This document shows, one piece after another, positions 1 to 6,185 of a stretch of DNA of 12,986 nt. The notes below the pieces were generated by a model, which did no database searches, was not told the DNA's origin, and saw nothing but the letters and a program-made list of their open reading frames with translations. The DNA lies in contig CAMATS010000029.1 in NCBI GenBank assembly GCA_945861195.1, positions 1 to 12,986 of the forward strand, written 5' to 3'. Position 1 is the stretch's first letter; each line of letters opens with the position of its first letter. The position numbers were made by a program, and so were the translations under genes. The stretch is from Rhodoferax sp. OV413. Lineage in GTDB: Bacteria > Pseudomonadota > Gammaproteobacteria > Burkholderiales > Burkholderiaceae_C.

Positions 1-1
1 T

Positions 2-1084
2 ATGGACCGTCGTTTAGTCATCAAGAATGCAGGCCTGGCCGGGGTTTTGGCCGCTGGTGTTTCACCCGCTATCGTGCATGCCCAAGCGAATGTACGCTGG
101 CGTTTGACCTCTAGCTTCCCTAAATCCCTAGACACTTTGTTTGGGGTTAACGACGTGTTTGCCAAACACGTCAGTGACATGACGGGCGGCAAGTTCCAAA
201 TTTCGACCCATGGCCCAGGTGAACTGGTGCCAGCTTTTGGCACGGTCGATGCCTTGCAGGCAGGTACGGTTGAGGCCGCAAACACCGCCCCCTATTACTA
301 CTTTGGCAAAGACCCAACCTTTGCTCTCGGTTGTGCCATTCCCTTTGGTCTCAACAGCCGCCAAATGACAGCCTGGATGTATGAGGGCAATGGATTGAAG
401 CTGATGCGCGAGTTTTATCGCAACTTCAACATCATCAGCTTTCCCATGGGCAACACTGGTGCCCAAATGGGGGGTTGGTTCCGTAAACCCATCACCTCTG
501 TGGCTGATGTCAAGGGGCTCAAGTTCCGAACTGGCGGCTTTTCCGGCGTGATTTGGGAGCGCATCGGTGGTGTGGCGGCCAACATCCCCGGCGGCGAAAT
601 TTATGCGGCACTGGAGAAAGGCACCATTGACGCAGCTGAGTGGGTTGGCCCCTATGATGACCAAAAACTGGGTTTCAACAAGATTGCTCAAAATTACGCC
701 TACCCGGGCTACTGGGAAGGCGGTCCGCAACTTGATTTGCATGTCAACATCAAGGCCTACGAGGCGCTCTCGTCCGAGTACAAGGCAATTGTCGAAGCCG
801 CCGCGGCCTATGCCCACGTTGATATGCAAGCCAAGTACGACGCCCGCAATGCCACGGCGCTCAAGCAACTGGTGGCCGGCGGCACCAAGCTGTTCCGTTT
901 TCCCAAAGATGTGATGGATGCTGCCTTCAAGGCATCGATGGACACTTATTCGGAGTTGTCGGCAAAGAACCCCGCTTGGAAAAAGGTCTACGAAGATTTC
1001 AGCACCTTCCGCCGCGATGCCAATCTGTGGTTCCGTTTCACCGAGGCTGCGTTCGACGACTACATGCAGGCTGCCAAGCTGTAA
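2..1084 (+). CDS. dctP: TRAP transporter substrate-binding protein, DctP family (TakP-like)
   Basis: This is the periplasmic solute receptor of a tripartite ATP-independent (TRAP) transporter, which captures an organic acid and delivers it to a DctQM permease. The 360-residue length is normal for the family. The N-terminus has a twin-arginine pair (residues 3-4), a hydrophobic stretch (about 10-25) and an Ala-rich cleavage region near VHAQA (25-29), which indicates Tat export. The conserved ligand-binding arginine of DctP proteins fits R176 in GLKFRTGG. The AAEWVGPYDD block (211-220) and Q155 resemble the 2-oxoacid-binding protein TakP, so a 2-oxoacid such as pyruvate is a plausible ligand; this is family inference. 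The ATG lies one base inside the window, so the RBS and promoter are not visible, and a slightly earlier start cannot be excluded. It faces dctQM convergently instead of being in the usual dctP-Q-M operon. Confidence 0.9.
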   Translation: MDRRLVIKNAGLAGVLAAGVSPAIVHAQANVRWRLTSSFPKSLDTLFGVNDVFAKHVSDMTGGKFQISTHGPGELVPAFGTVDALQAGTVEAANTAPYYYFGKDPTFALGCAIPFGLNSRQMTAWMYEGNGLKLMREFYRNFNIISFPMGNTGAQMGGWFRKPITSVADVKGLKFRTGGFSGVIWERIGGVAANIPGGEIYAALEKGTIDAAEWVGPYDDQKLGFNKIAQNYAYPGYWEGGPQLDLHVNIKAYEALSSEYKAIVEAAAAYAHVDMQAKYDARNATALKQLVAGGTKLFRFPKDVMDAAFKASMDTYSELSAKNPAWKKVYEDFSTFRRDANLWFRFTEAAFDDYMQAAKL

Positions 1085-1095
1085 GGTTTTTGCTT

Positions 1096-1129
1096 CCAAA
1101 AAAACCCCGATTCGGCGGGTTTTTTTTGG
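1096..1129 (+). terminator. Intrinsic terminator after dctP
   Basis: Twelve bases after the dctP stop codon, an A-rich/CCC arm (1096-1107) pairs with GGG followed by eight T (1117-1127) and a closing GG. The loop is 9 nt. The T-run on the right arm suits termination of dctP. The A-run on the left arm would give a U-run in the other direction, so it could also stop leftward transcription coming through dctM. Confidence 0.85.
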
Positions 1130-1345
1130 ACAGCGGAAGGGCTGGAACAGTTGCGGGCTTAAGTTAGCCCGTGGATTGGCATAAACCGAGCTTGTCCATG
1201 AGGCGCACCTGGGGCGCTGTGTGGGTGCAGGCGACGCAATGAAGCTAATTTTTGCCTGAGTCAGGACAAAACTGCTTGTTTGAACTTTATGGCAGCCATC
1301 TGCGCGCCAAACCCGGATGAACCATCTCGGGTAAATCGCTCAGGA
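1130..1345. other. Convergent intergenic gap between dctP and dctM
   Basis: No credible gene is seen here. Two weak inverted repeats are visible: CGGGCT/AGCCCG around a 6-nt loop (1154-1171), and a near-palindrome centred near 1260 with TTTTG/CAAAA outer and CCTGA/TCAGG inner arms (1250-1271). Neither is followed by a convincing T-run, although the second could assist termination of dctQM. Confidence 0.4.
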
Positions 1346-2926
1346 CTACTTCTTTTTGTCAGCTTCCAAAGCGCGCATGACAGCGGCCATCGGGTCTTCT
1401 TCCTTGCCGCCAGGTTCGGCTTCGGGTCTGAGATCAGCACCCACACCGGCCGGATTTGAAGCCGCGCCCGCCTCGGGCGCTGTCACCTGGTCGTAGCCGC
1501 GTCCCGTGTTCATATTTTGGATATCGTCACCGGCCTTTTGGATGTCGAGAACCTTTTCTTTGTCGAGAAATATGGTCACCGACTGCGGAATAAAGACAAC
1601 CACCGCGACCAAAATAAGTTGCAGCACAATAAACGGAATCGACCCCAAGTAGATATCCCTTGACTCCACCTTACGGGGTATCGATCCGTTTTTGTACAGC
1701 GTATCCGCTATTCCGCGCAAGTAAAACAAGGCAAAGCCAAAGGGCGGGTGCATGAAGCTGGTCTGCATGTTCACGCAAAGCATCACGCCGAACCAAATCA
1801 GGTCTATACCCATCTTGGCGGCCACCGGGGCCAGGAACGGGACGATGATGAAGGCTATCTCGAAGAAATCAAGAAAAAACGCCAGGAAGAACACGAAGAT
1901 GTTCACGGCGATCAGAAAGCCGATCTGACCGCCGGGCAGGCCAGACAGCATGTGCTCGATCCAGATGCCGCCGTCCACACCTTGGAACACAAGCGAGAAC
2001 ACGCGTGAACCGATCAGGATATAGACCACCATAGCGGTCAGTCGCATGGTGCCGACCATGGCCTGCCAGGTGAGATTCCAGGTCAGGCGTTTGCTCATCC
2101 AGGCCAATAAAAATGCACCCATCGCACCCATCGCGCCAGCCTCGGTTGGCGTAGCCACGGCAACATTGATGCCTGGCAGCCCACCCATGCTGCCCAAAAC
2201 AGTGAAGATCAGTACGGCAGAAGGCACAATTCCCCTCAGGCATTTTCGGTACAGCGGCCAGCCATTGAGTTCGCGCGATTCCTTGGGTACAGCCGGTAGC
2301 GCGTCTGGGCGCAGGCGAGTCAGGAGGAAGGTGTAGGCGGCAAACAACAGCACCTGCAAAATAGACGGACCCCAAGCGCCCTTGTACATGTCTCCTACTG
2401 ACTTTCCGAGTTGGTCTGCCAGGACGATAAGCACCAGGGAAGGTGGCACGAGTTGCGTGATAGTGCCTGATGCGGCCAACACGCCGGTGGCATAGCGCAT
2501 GTTGTATTTCCAGCGCATCATCACCGGCAGGGAAATCATGGCCATGGCGATCACCTGACCGGCGACGGTGCCGGTAATAGCCCCCAGGATGAAGCCAACG
2601 ATGATGACAGAATAACCGAGGCCTCCCTTGGCAGTACCAAACATCTGCCCCATCGAGTCGAGCATGTCTTCGGCGAGACCACAGCGCTCCAGAATGGTGC
2701 CCATGAGGGTGAAAAAAGGTATCGCCAGCAGCAAGTCGTTCGACAAGATACCAAACACATTGAGTGGCAGCGCGGTCATGAAAGATTGGGGGAACCAGCC
2801 CATGTAAACAGCAAAATAACCGCTGCCCAGACCTAACGCTGCCAGCGAGAACGCGACCGGAAAGCCTATCAACATGATGGCAATCAGCCCGCCAAACATC
2901 AGCGGCGCAAATTCTTGCATCGTCAT
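1346..2926 (-). CDS. dctM: TRAP transporter large permease subunit DctM
   Basis: This is the large integral-membrane subunit that carries out the sodium-coupled translocation step of a TRAP transporter. The product has 526 residues with many hydrophobic helices. DctM-type blocks are visible near the start (PLMFGGLIAIMLIGFPVAFSLAALGLG) and later (GAITGTVAGQVIAMAMISLPVMM; ATPTEAGAMGAMGAFLLAW). It is longer than the roughly 430-residue classical DctM. Part of the excess is a central loop, and about 70 residues are a charged hydrophilic C-terminal tail ending in EADKKK. Long versions occur in the mannitol/chloroaromatic-type TRAP group. The start codon overlaps the dctQ stop as ATGA; a second ATG two codons later is an alternative start. 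A GAGAGG sequence lies about 8 nt upstream. It forms one operon with dctQ, and the partner receptor is probably the convergent dctP. Confidence 0.92.
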   Translation of the reverse strand: MTMQEFAPLMFGGLIAIMLIGFPVAFSLAALGLGSGYFAVYMGWFPQSFMTALPLNVFGILSNDLLLAIPFFTLMGTILERCGLAEDMLDSMGQMFGTAKGGLGYSVIIVGFILGAITGTVAGQVIAMAMISLPVMMRWKYNMRYATGVLAASGTITQLVPPSLVLIVLADQLGKSVGDMYKGAWGPSILQVLLFAAYTFLLTRLRPDALPAVPKESRELNGWPLYRKCLRGIVPSAVLIFTVLGSMGGLPGINVAVATPTEAGAMGAMGAFLLAWMSKRLTWNLTWQAMVGTMRLTAMVVYILIGSRVFSLVFQGVDGGIWIEHMLSGLPGGQIGFLIAVNIFVFFLAFFLDFFEIAFIIVPFLAPVAAKMGIDLIWFGVMLCVNMQTSFMHPPFGFALFYLRGIADTLYKNGSIPRKVESRDIYLGSIPFIVLQLILVAVVVFIPQSVTIFLDKEKVLDIQKAGDDIQNMNTGRGYDQVTAPEAGAASNPAGVGADLRPEAEPGGKEEDPMAAVMRALEADKKK

Positions 2927-3462
2927 TGCAGCGGCCTCTCGTAATGGAAATCACCGTCGTAGCTGTTGTTGAGCCAGGCCAGACGTTTGATGATCTCAGA
3001 CAGGCCTTGCAGCAAGATGAGCGTAAAGCCCACGGGCAGCAGCAACATCACCGGCCATCGAATCAGGCCACCCGCATTGTTGGACATCTCTCCCGAGAGG
3101 TACATACGGATAAACAAAGGCCACGAGTAGTACAGCAGGACCGACATTGAGCACATCAGAAAGAAGATAAAACCCAGCAAATCAACGATGGCCTGCCCGC
3201 GCCCGCCGTACAAACCGTACAGCACGTCGACCCGGACATGCTCGTTGATCCGTAGCACTTGGCTAGCACCGAGCATCACCACGGCGGCAAACAGGTACCA
3301 CTGAATTTCGCTGTAGCCGTTGGAGCTGTAGTTGAAGGCATAACGCACCGTGGCGTTGAGCGCGCTGATGACACATGAGGCGAGCACCGCCCAAGTCGCC
3401 AGAATTGCGAATTTGTCGTTGAGTTTGTCTATCCCCCTGGACAGAGCCAATAACACTTTCAT
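2923..3462 (-). CDS. dctQ: TRAP transporter small permease subunit DctQ
   Basis: This is the small membrane subunit of a TRAP transporter, which pairs with DctM in the inner membrane and is needed for transport. The 179 residues fit the family. Four hydrophobic segments are visible (about residues 17-40, 53-75, 92-115 and 138-160), together with the WYLFAAVVMLGASQVLRINEHVRVDVLY block typical of DctQ proteins, including the RxNxHVRVD signature. A strong ribosome site, AGGAGGT at 3469-3475, sits 6 nt before the ATG and fixes the start. It is followed by dctM with a 4-bp overlap. It lies co-directionally 163 bp downstream of the bchP-side genes, but the strong RBS and a palindrome in the gap suggest its own promoter. 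Confidence 0.92.
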   Translation of the reverse strand: MKVLLALSRGIDKLNDKFAILATWAVLASCVISALNATVRYAFNYSSNGYSEIQWYLFAAVVMLGASQVLRINEHVRVDVLYGLYGGRGQAIVDLLGFIFFLMCSMSVLLYYSWPLFIRMYLSGEMSNNAGGLIRWPVMLLLPVGFTLILLQGLSEIIKRLAWLNNSYDGDFHYERPLQ

Positions 3463-3468
3463 ATTCAG

Positions 3469-3475
3469 ACCTCCT
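3469..3475 (-). promoter_or_regulatory. Strong ribosome binding site of dctQ
   Basis: On the minus strand this reads AGGAGGT, 6 nt before the dctQ ATG. It is the strongest Shine-Dalgarno sequence in the window; the pigment genes have weak ones. Confidence 0.85.
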
Positions 3476-3511
3476 AAGCCTTAGCATAGCCGCAAACTGA
3501 GCCAAGTTGCC

Positions 3512-3526
3512 CTAGGGTTTACCTAG
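3512..3526. promoter_or_regulatory. Candidate operator upstream of dctQM (CTAGG-N5-CCTAG)
   Basis: Perfect 5-bp arms CTAGG and CCTAG flank GTTTA, in the gap upstream of dctQ. A possible -10 element, TATGCT, lies at 3488-3483 on the minus strand with no good -35. A start near 3477 would put the palindrome at about -42, a typical activator position, although that start leaves very little leader before the RBS. The regulator is unknown. The rest of the 163-bp gap shows only a weak GGTAG/CTACC hairpin (3553-3568). Confidence 0.35.
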
Positions 3527-3625
3527 TGCCGGCTTGGCCCTTGACTTCAAATGGTAGGGTGAACTACCCAAGATCAGGATGGTGGCGAGCTGACTGCGAA
3601 ATTGGCCTTGCGCACACATCTTCGC

Positions 3626-3937
3626 TTAATGATCCAGATCAAAGCCGGCTTGAAGCTGGCGCCCACGCCGCCGCCACCGCAGCACAAGATCAGTGCCGTG
3701 TGCCACCCCGGAGGATGCCAAAAACAACATGATCCAGAGCTCGGGCCAGCCGAATAATGCGCAGCGCAGCGCAAACATCAGGCACAGGCCAGCCAGCAGG
3801 TTGAGGGCATAGTCCGCAGGTGCCAGGCCGCGGCCTGTGAGGCGGTGGTAGGCGGCAATCAGCAGCCCCTCTAGTACGGTGAAGCCGATCACCAGGTCCA
3901 CCAGATGGACATCGCCTGCCCATTGGGGCGGCGTCAA
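3626..3937 (-). CDS. Small three-helix membrane protein of unknown function, downstream of bchP
   Basis: I do not recognise a named family. The 103-residue product has three hydrophobic segments (about residues 11-31, 43-63 and 65-86) and then an Arg-rich end (LRWRRRGRQ) that would sit in the cytoplasm under the positive-inside rule. The start is a TTG only 7 nt after the bchP stop, without a clear Shine-Dalgarno sequence, so it is probably translated by coupling to bchP. No upstream in-frame ATG or GTG was found nearby. Its position as last gene of the ppaA-ppsR-bchG-bchP run suggests a role in pigment synthesis or photosystem assembly, but this is inference from location. It does not look like the PucC-family gene that sits next to bchG and bchP in Rhodobacter clusters, being far too short. 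Confidence 0.65.
   Translation of the reverse strand: MTPPQWAGDVHLVDLVIGFTVLEGLLIAAYHRLTGRGLAPADYALNLLAGLCLMFALRCALFGWPELWIMLFLASSGVAHGTDLVLRWRRRGRQLQAGFDLDH
3629..3642 (-). promoter_or_regulatory. FNR-like box (9 of 10 consensus bases)
   Basis: The minus strand reads TTGAT-CTGG-ATCAT, against the FNR/Anr consensus TTGAT-N4-ATCAA. It overlaps the last codons of the small membrane protein (FDLDH, stop) and lies about 170 bp upstream of dctQ. Because the bases also encode protein, it may be chance. Confidence 0.25.
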
Positions 3938-3944
3938 GGCTGGC

Positions 3945-5150
3945 TCAAACCCGGGCCAGGCCGAGCAAGTGGGCCAGGTCCTTGAAGAAGATGCGGATAT
4001 GGGCCATGGGCTTTTGGCGCTTGAGCTCTTTGTTCATGTAAGAGTCGAAGGTGAGTTGTTGCACATCGCGGTCTTCACATATTTTCACAAAACGCTCGCG
4101 CCGGATATCATTTTTGTACCAAAATTTTTGCATGATGCCCAGCACCCAAAACACAGTACCGTGGGCTTTCATAAAACGTTTGCGTGCGAGCTTCAAGGAC
4201 GAAACATCACCAGTCTTCAAGAGTTGCACAACCGATTCTGCAGCCAGCTGACCGCCCACCATAGCATAGTAGATTCCCTCGCCAGAGGCCGGCGCTACAA
4301 CGCCAGCGGCATCACCAGCAAGCACAATGTCGCGACCGTTGTCCCAGCGCGGAAGGGGTTTCATGGGCAGGGGTGCACCTTCGCGACGCAACACTTCGGC
4401 GCCCTGCAGCCCGGTGGTCTGGCGCAGGCGTTCGACCGCGCCTTTCAAAGAAAAGCCCTTGTCGGCGCTGCCGGTGCCAACGCTCAGGGTGTCGCCATGC
4501 GGGAACACCCAGCCGTAAAAGTCTGGCGACATGGCGCCGTGGTAGAAAACATCGCAGCGGGAGTCGTCATAGCCCGCTGGTTTGATCGCAGGGGCGCGGA
4601 TGATCTCGTGGTAGGCAAATACATATTTCGTGCGCTCTGCCCCTGGGATGGCCTGGCGTGCCACTTCAGAGCGGGCGCCATCGGCGCCAATCACGGCGCG
4701 CGCGCGCACCCGAGCCGGAAAGCCCTCGCCACGCTTGTTGCTCTCTCGGGCCTGAAAATGCACCACGCTGACGCCGTCAGGGTCTCGCGAAAGACGCTCA
4801 AAGGTGCCAATGCGCCGTTTGGCGCCTTGGGCCTGAGCCCGCACGCGCAGCCATTCGTCAAAGTCTGCCCGGTCAACCATGCCCACAAAACCATTGTCGA
4901 TCGGGATATCCACCTGCTTGAAGGTGGGCGAAACCATGCGTGCAGAGCGGGCTTTGGCGACCAGCAAGCTGTCTGGGATCGCAAAGTCTTTGATCAGCCG
5001 CGGCGGTATCGCCCCGCCGCATGGCTTGATGCGACCGGCACGGTCGAGCAGCAGCACAGAGTAGCCGCTTTGCGCGAGCTGCTCGGCCGCAGTCGCCCCT
5101 GCGGGACCGCCGCCTATGACGACCACATCAAATGATTCAGCTTGGTCCAT
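3945..5150 (-). CDS. bchP: Geranylgeranyl reductase BchP
   Basis: This flavoprotein reduces three double bonds of the geranylgeranyl tail of bacteriochlorophyll (or of geranylgeranyl diphosphate) to give phytyl, the last modification of bacteriochlorophyll a. An N-terminal FAD Rossmann motif is visible (VVVIGGGPAGATAAEQLAQSG), followed by KPCGGAIPPRL and, later, a second flavin-contact block GRDIVLAGDAAGVVAPASGEGIYYAM. All of these are typical of the BchP/ChlP family. The 401-residue length from this ATG is close to that of Rhodobacter BchP. An earlier in-frame ATG at 5192 would add 14 residues but has no RBS. The chosen start has AAGGTG 6 nt upstream and places the flavin motif near the N-terminus, as expected. 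It lies 81 nt after bchG on the same strand and just before the small membrane protein. The PucC-like gene usual between bchG and bchP in Rhodobacter is missing. Confidence 0.93.
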   Translation of the reverse strand: MDQAESFDVVVIGGGPAGATAAEQLAQSGYSVLLLDRAGRIKPCGGAIPPRLIKDFAIPDSLLVAKARSARMVSPTFKQVDIPIDNGFVGMVDRADFDEWLRVRAQAQGAKRRIGTFERLSRDPDGVSVVHFQARESNKRGEGFPARVRARAVIGADGARSEVARQAIPGAERTKYVFAYHEIIRAPAIKPAGYDDSRCDVFYHGAMSPDFYGWVFPHGDTLSVGTGSADKGFSLKGAVERLRQTTGLQGAEVLRREGAPLPMKPLPRWDNGRDIVLAGDAAGVVAPASGEGIYYAMVGGQLAAESVVQLLKTGDVSSLKLARKRFMKAHGTVFWVLGIMQKFWYKNDIRRERFVKICEDRDVQQLTFDSYMNKELKRQKPMAHIRIFFKDLAHLLGLARV

Positions 5151-5156
5151 GTCTAT

Positions 5157-5162
5157 CACCTT
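5157..5162 (-). promoter_or_regulatory. Ribosome binding site deciding the bchP start
   Basis: The minus strand reads AAGGTG with a 6-nt spacer to the ATG at 5150. No comparable site precedes the alternative ATG at 5192. Confidence 0.6.
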
Positions 5163-5231
5163 TATGTCATACCTTGGGAGCTTGGGCCTCATCAGTCGGC
5201 AAGTTCCCGGTTCGCAACAACTGTCGCTGGT

Positions 5232-6116
5232 TCATAGGGGTGCTGCCAGCCCCCGCAGGGCAAAAGCGCTAACCATCATGCCCGCCACAAACAGCGGCAC
5301 GCCAAAAGCGCTGTACCACAGCGCACGCGCGCTGACCCGGGTCAAAAAATGGCCCATCATCAGCACCTGCAGCCCCAGCAGCAGGCCAACGGCCAGGCCG
5401 TGGCCCGCTTGTCCCCAGCCAAACAACAGCAAGACGACAGCAATTTGCGGCACAGCCATCAGCCAGCACGCCACACTGCCGGCGCCTTGTTCGCCCAATT
5501 GCACTGGCAAGGAGCGCACGCCCATTTGCCGATCTCCTGCTACAGACTTGAAGTCGTTGAGGGTCATGATGCCGTGGGTGCCTGCGCTGTAAAGCCCGGC
5601 GAGCACCAGCGATTTGCCCGGCGGCAGACTGCCCCCGGCCATCACAGCGGCGCCAGTGGCCCAGGCGATGCCCTCGTAGCTCAGACCGCAGGCGGCATTG
5701 CCCCACCAGCCATTTTGTTTGAGGCGCAGGGGCGGCGCGCTGTAGGCCCAGGCCAGGGTCAAGCCCAGCGCCGCGGCGCAGAAGCCCCAGACCCCCAAAG
5801 CGGTGGCCACCAGCAAAGAGACGACAGTCCAGCCGATGGCTAAATACAGACCCCAGCGTCCGGGTATGCGACCCGAGGGAATGGGCCGTTGCGGTTCGTT
5901 GATGGCATCAACATGGCGGTCAAACCAGTCGTTCACTGCCTGGCTGGTGGCACACACAAAAGGACCTGCCAGCGCAATGCCCACCACGGCCAGCCACCAT
6001 TTGTCCTGCACCGACTGGCCAGAGGCAACCACGCCGCAGGCAAACGCCCACATGGGAGGGAACCAGGTAATTGGCTTGAAAAGCTCGGTAACAGCGGAAA
6101 ACGCAGGGACATTCAT
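5232..6116 (-). CDS. bchG: Bacteriochlorophyll a synthase BchG
   Basis: This membrane prenyltransferase of the UbiA family esterifies bacteriochlorophyllide a with geranylgeranyl (or phytyl) diphosphate. The diphosphate/Mg-binding motif NDWFDRHVDAINEPQRPIPSG is complete, and the second Asp-rich motif of the family is seen as NDFKSVAGDRQMGVRSLP. The opening block PITWFPPMWAFACG is typical of BchG. About eight hydrophobic helices are visible. From the ATG the product has 294 residues. A GTG at 6140 would add 8 and bring it to 302, nearer the Rhodobacter length, but it would start upstream of the -10 box proposed here and overlap the operator. Neither start has a good Shine-Dalgarno sequence. 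It follows ppsR and precedes bchP. A PpsR-type operator covers its promoter, implying oxygen/light control separate from readthrough from ppsR. Confidence 0.93.
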   Translation of the reverse strand: MNVPAFSAVTELFKPITWFPPMWAFACGVVASGQSVQDKWWLAVVGIALAGPFVCATSQAVNDWFDRHVDAINEPQRPIPSGRIPGRWGLYLAIGWTVVSLLVATALGVWGFCAAALGLTLAWAYSAPPLRLKQNGWWGNAACGLSYEGIAWATGAAVMAGGSLPPGKSLVLAGLYSAGTHGIMTLNDFKSVAGDRQMGVRSLPVQLGEQGAGSVACWLMAVPQIAVVLLLFGWGQAGHGLAVGLLLGLQVLMMGHFLTRVSARALWYSAFGVPLFVAGMMVSAFALRGLAAPL

Positions 6117-6121
6117 ACCCT

Positions 6122-6167
6122 GTGTTTTTACCCTTGACACTTCACGGTGTCAATTAGAACTTACACC
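6122..6167. promoter_or_regulatory. Tandem PpsR/CrtJ operators at the bchG promoter
   Basis: A full TGT-N12-ACA palindrome, the known PpsR/CrtJ site, lies at 6148-6165, with arms extended to GGTGT and ACACC (6146-6167). A second GTGT-N11-ACAC element lies at 6122-6140, one base short of the ideal spacing. They are about 5 bp apart. Their facing half-sites create a perfect 7-bp inverted repeat, TTGACAC-N6-GTGTCAA, at 6134-6153. Two close palindromes over the -35 and -10 boxes match the arrangement described for CrtJ at the R. capsulatus bchC promoter. Binding is predicted, not shown. Confidence 0.75.
6125..6153 (-). promoter_or_regulatory. Sigma70-type promoter of bchG
   Basis: On the minus strand, a perfect -35 TTGACA (6153-6148) is followed by 17 bp and then -10 TAAAAA (6130-6125). 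The expected start is near 6118, about 2 nt before the ATG at 6116. The -35 is part of the TGT-N12-ACA operator and the -10 lies in the second element, so repressor binding would block RNA polymerase. Confidence 0.6.
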
Positions 6168-6185
6168 TATTTTTCGACCTGTGGC

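Noticed and set aside
128..1099. Long minus-strand open frame opposite dctP
   Set aside because: The plus strand encodes a full DctP with signal peptide. The antisense product has no family features.
3879..5135. Long plus-strand open frame (about 418 codons) opposite bchP
   Set aside because: It is an antisense shadow of a GC-rich gene. The translation has no recognisable domain, while the minus strand encodes a complete BchP.
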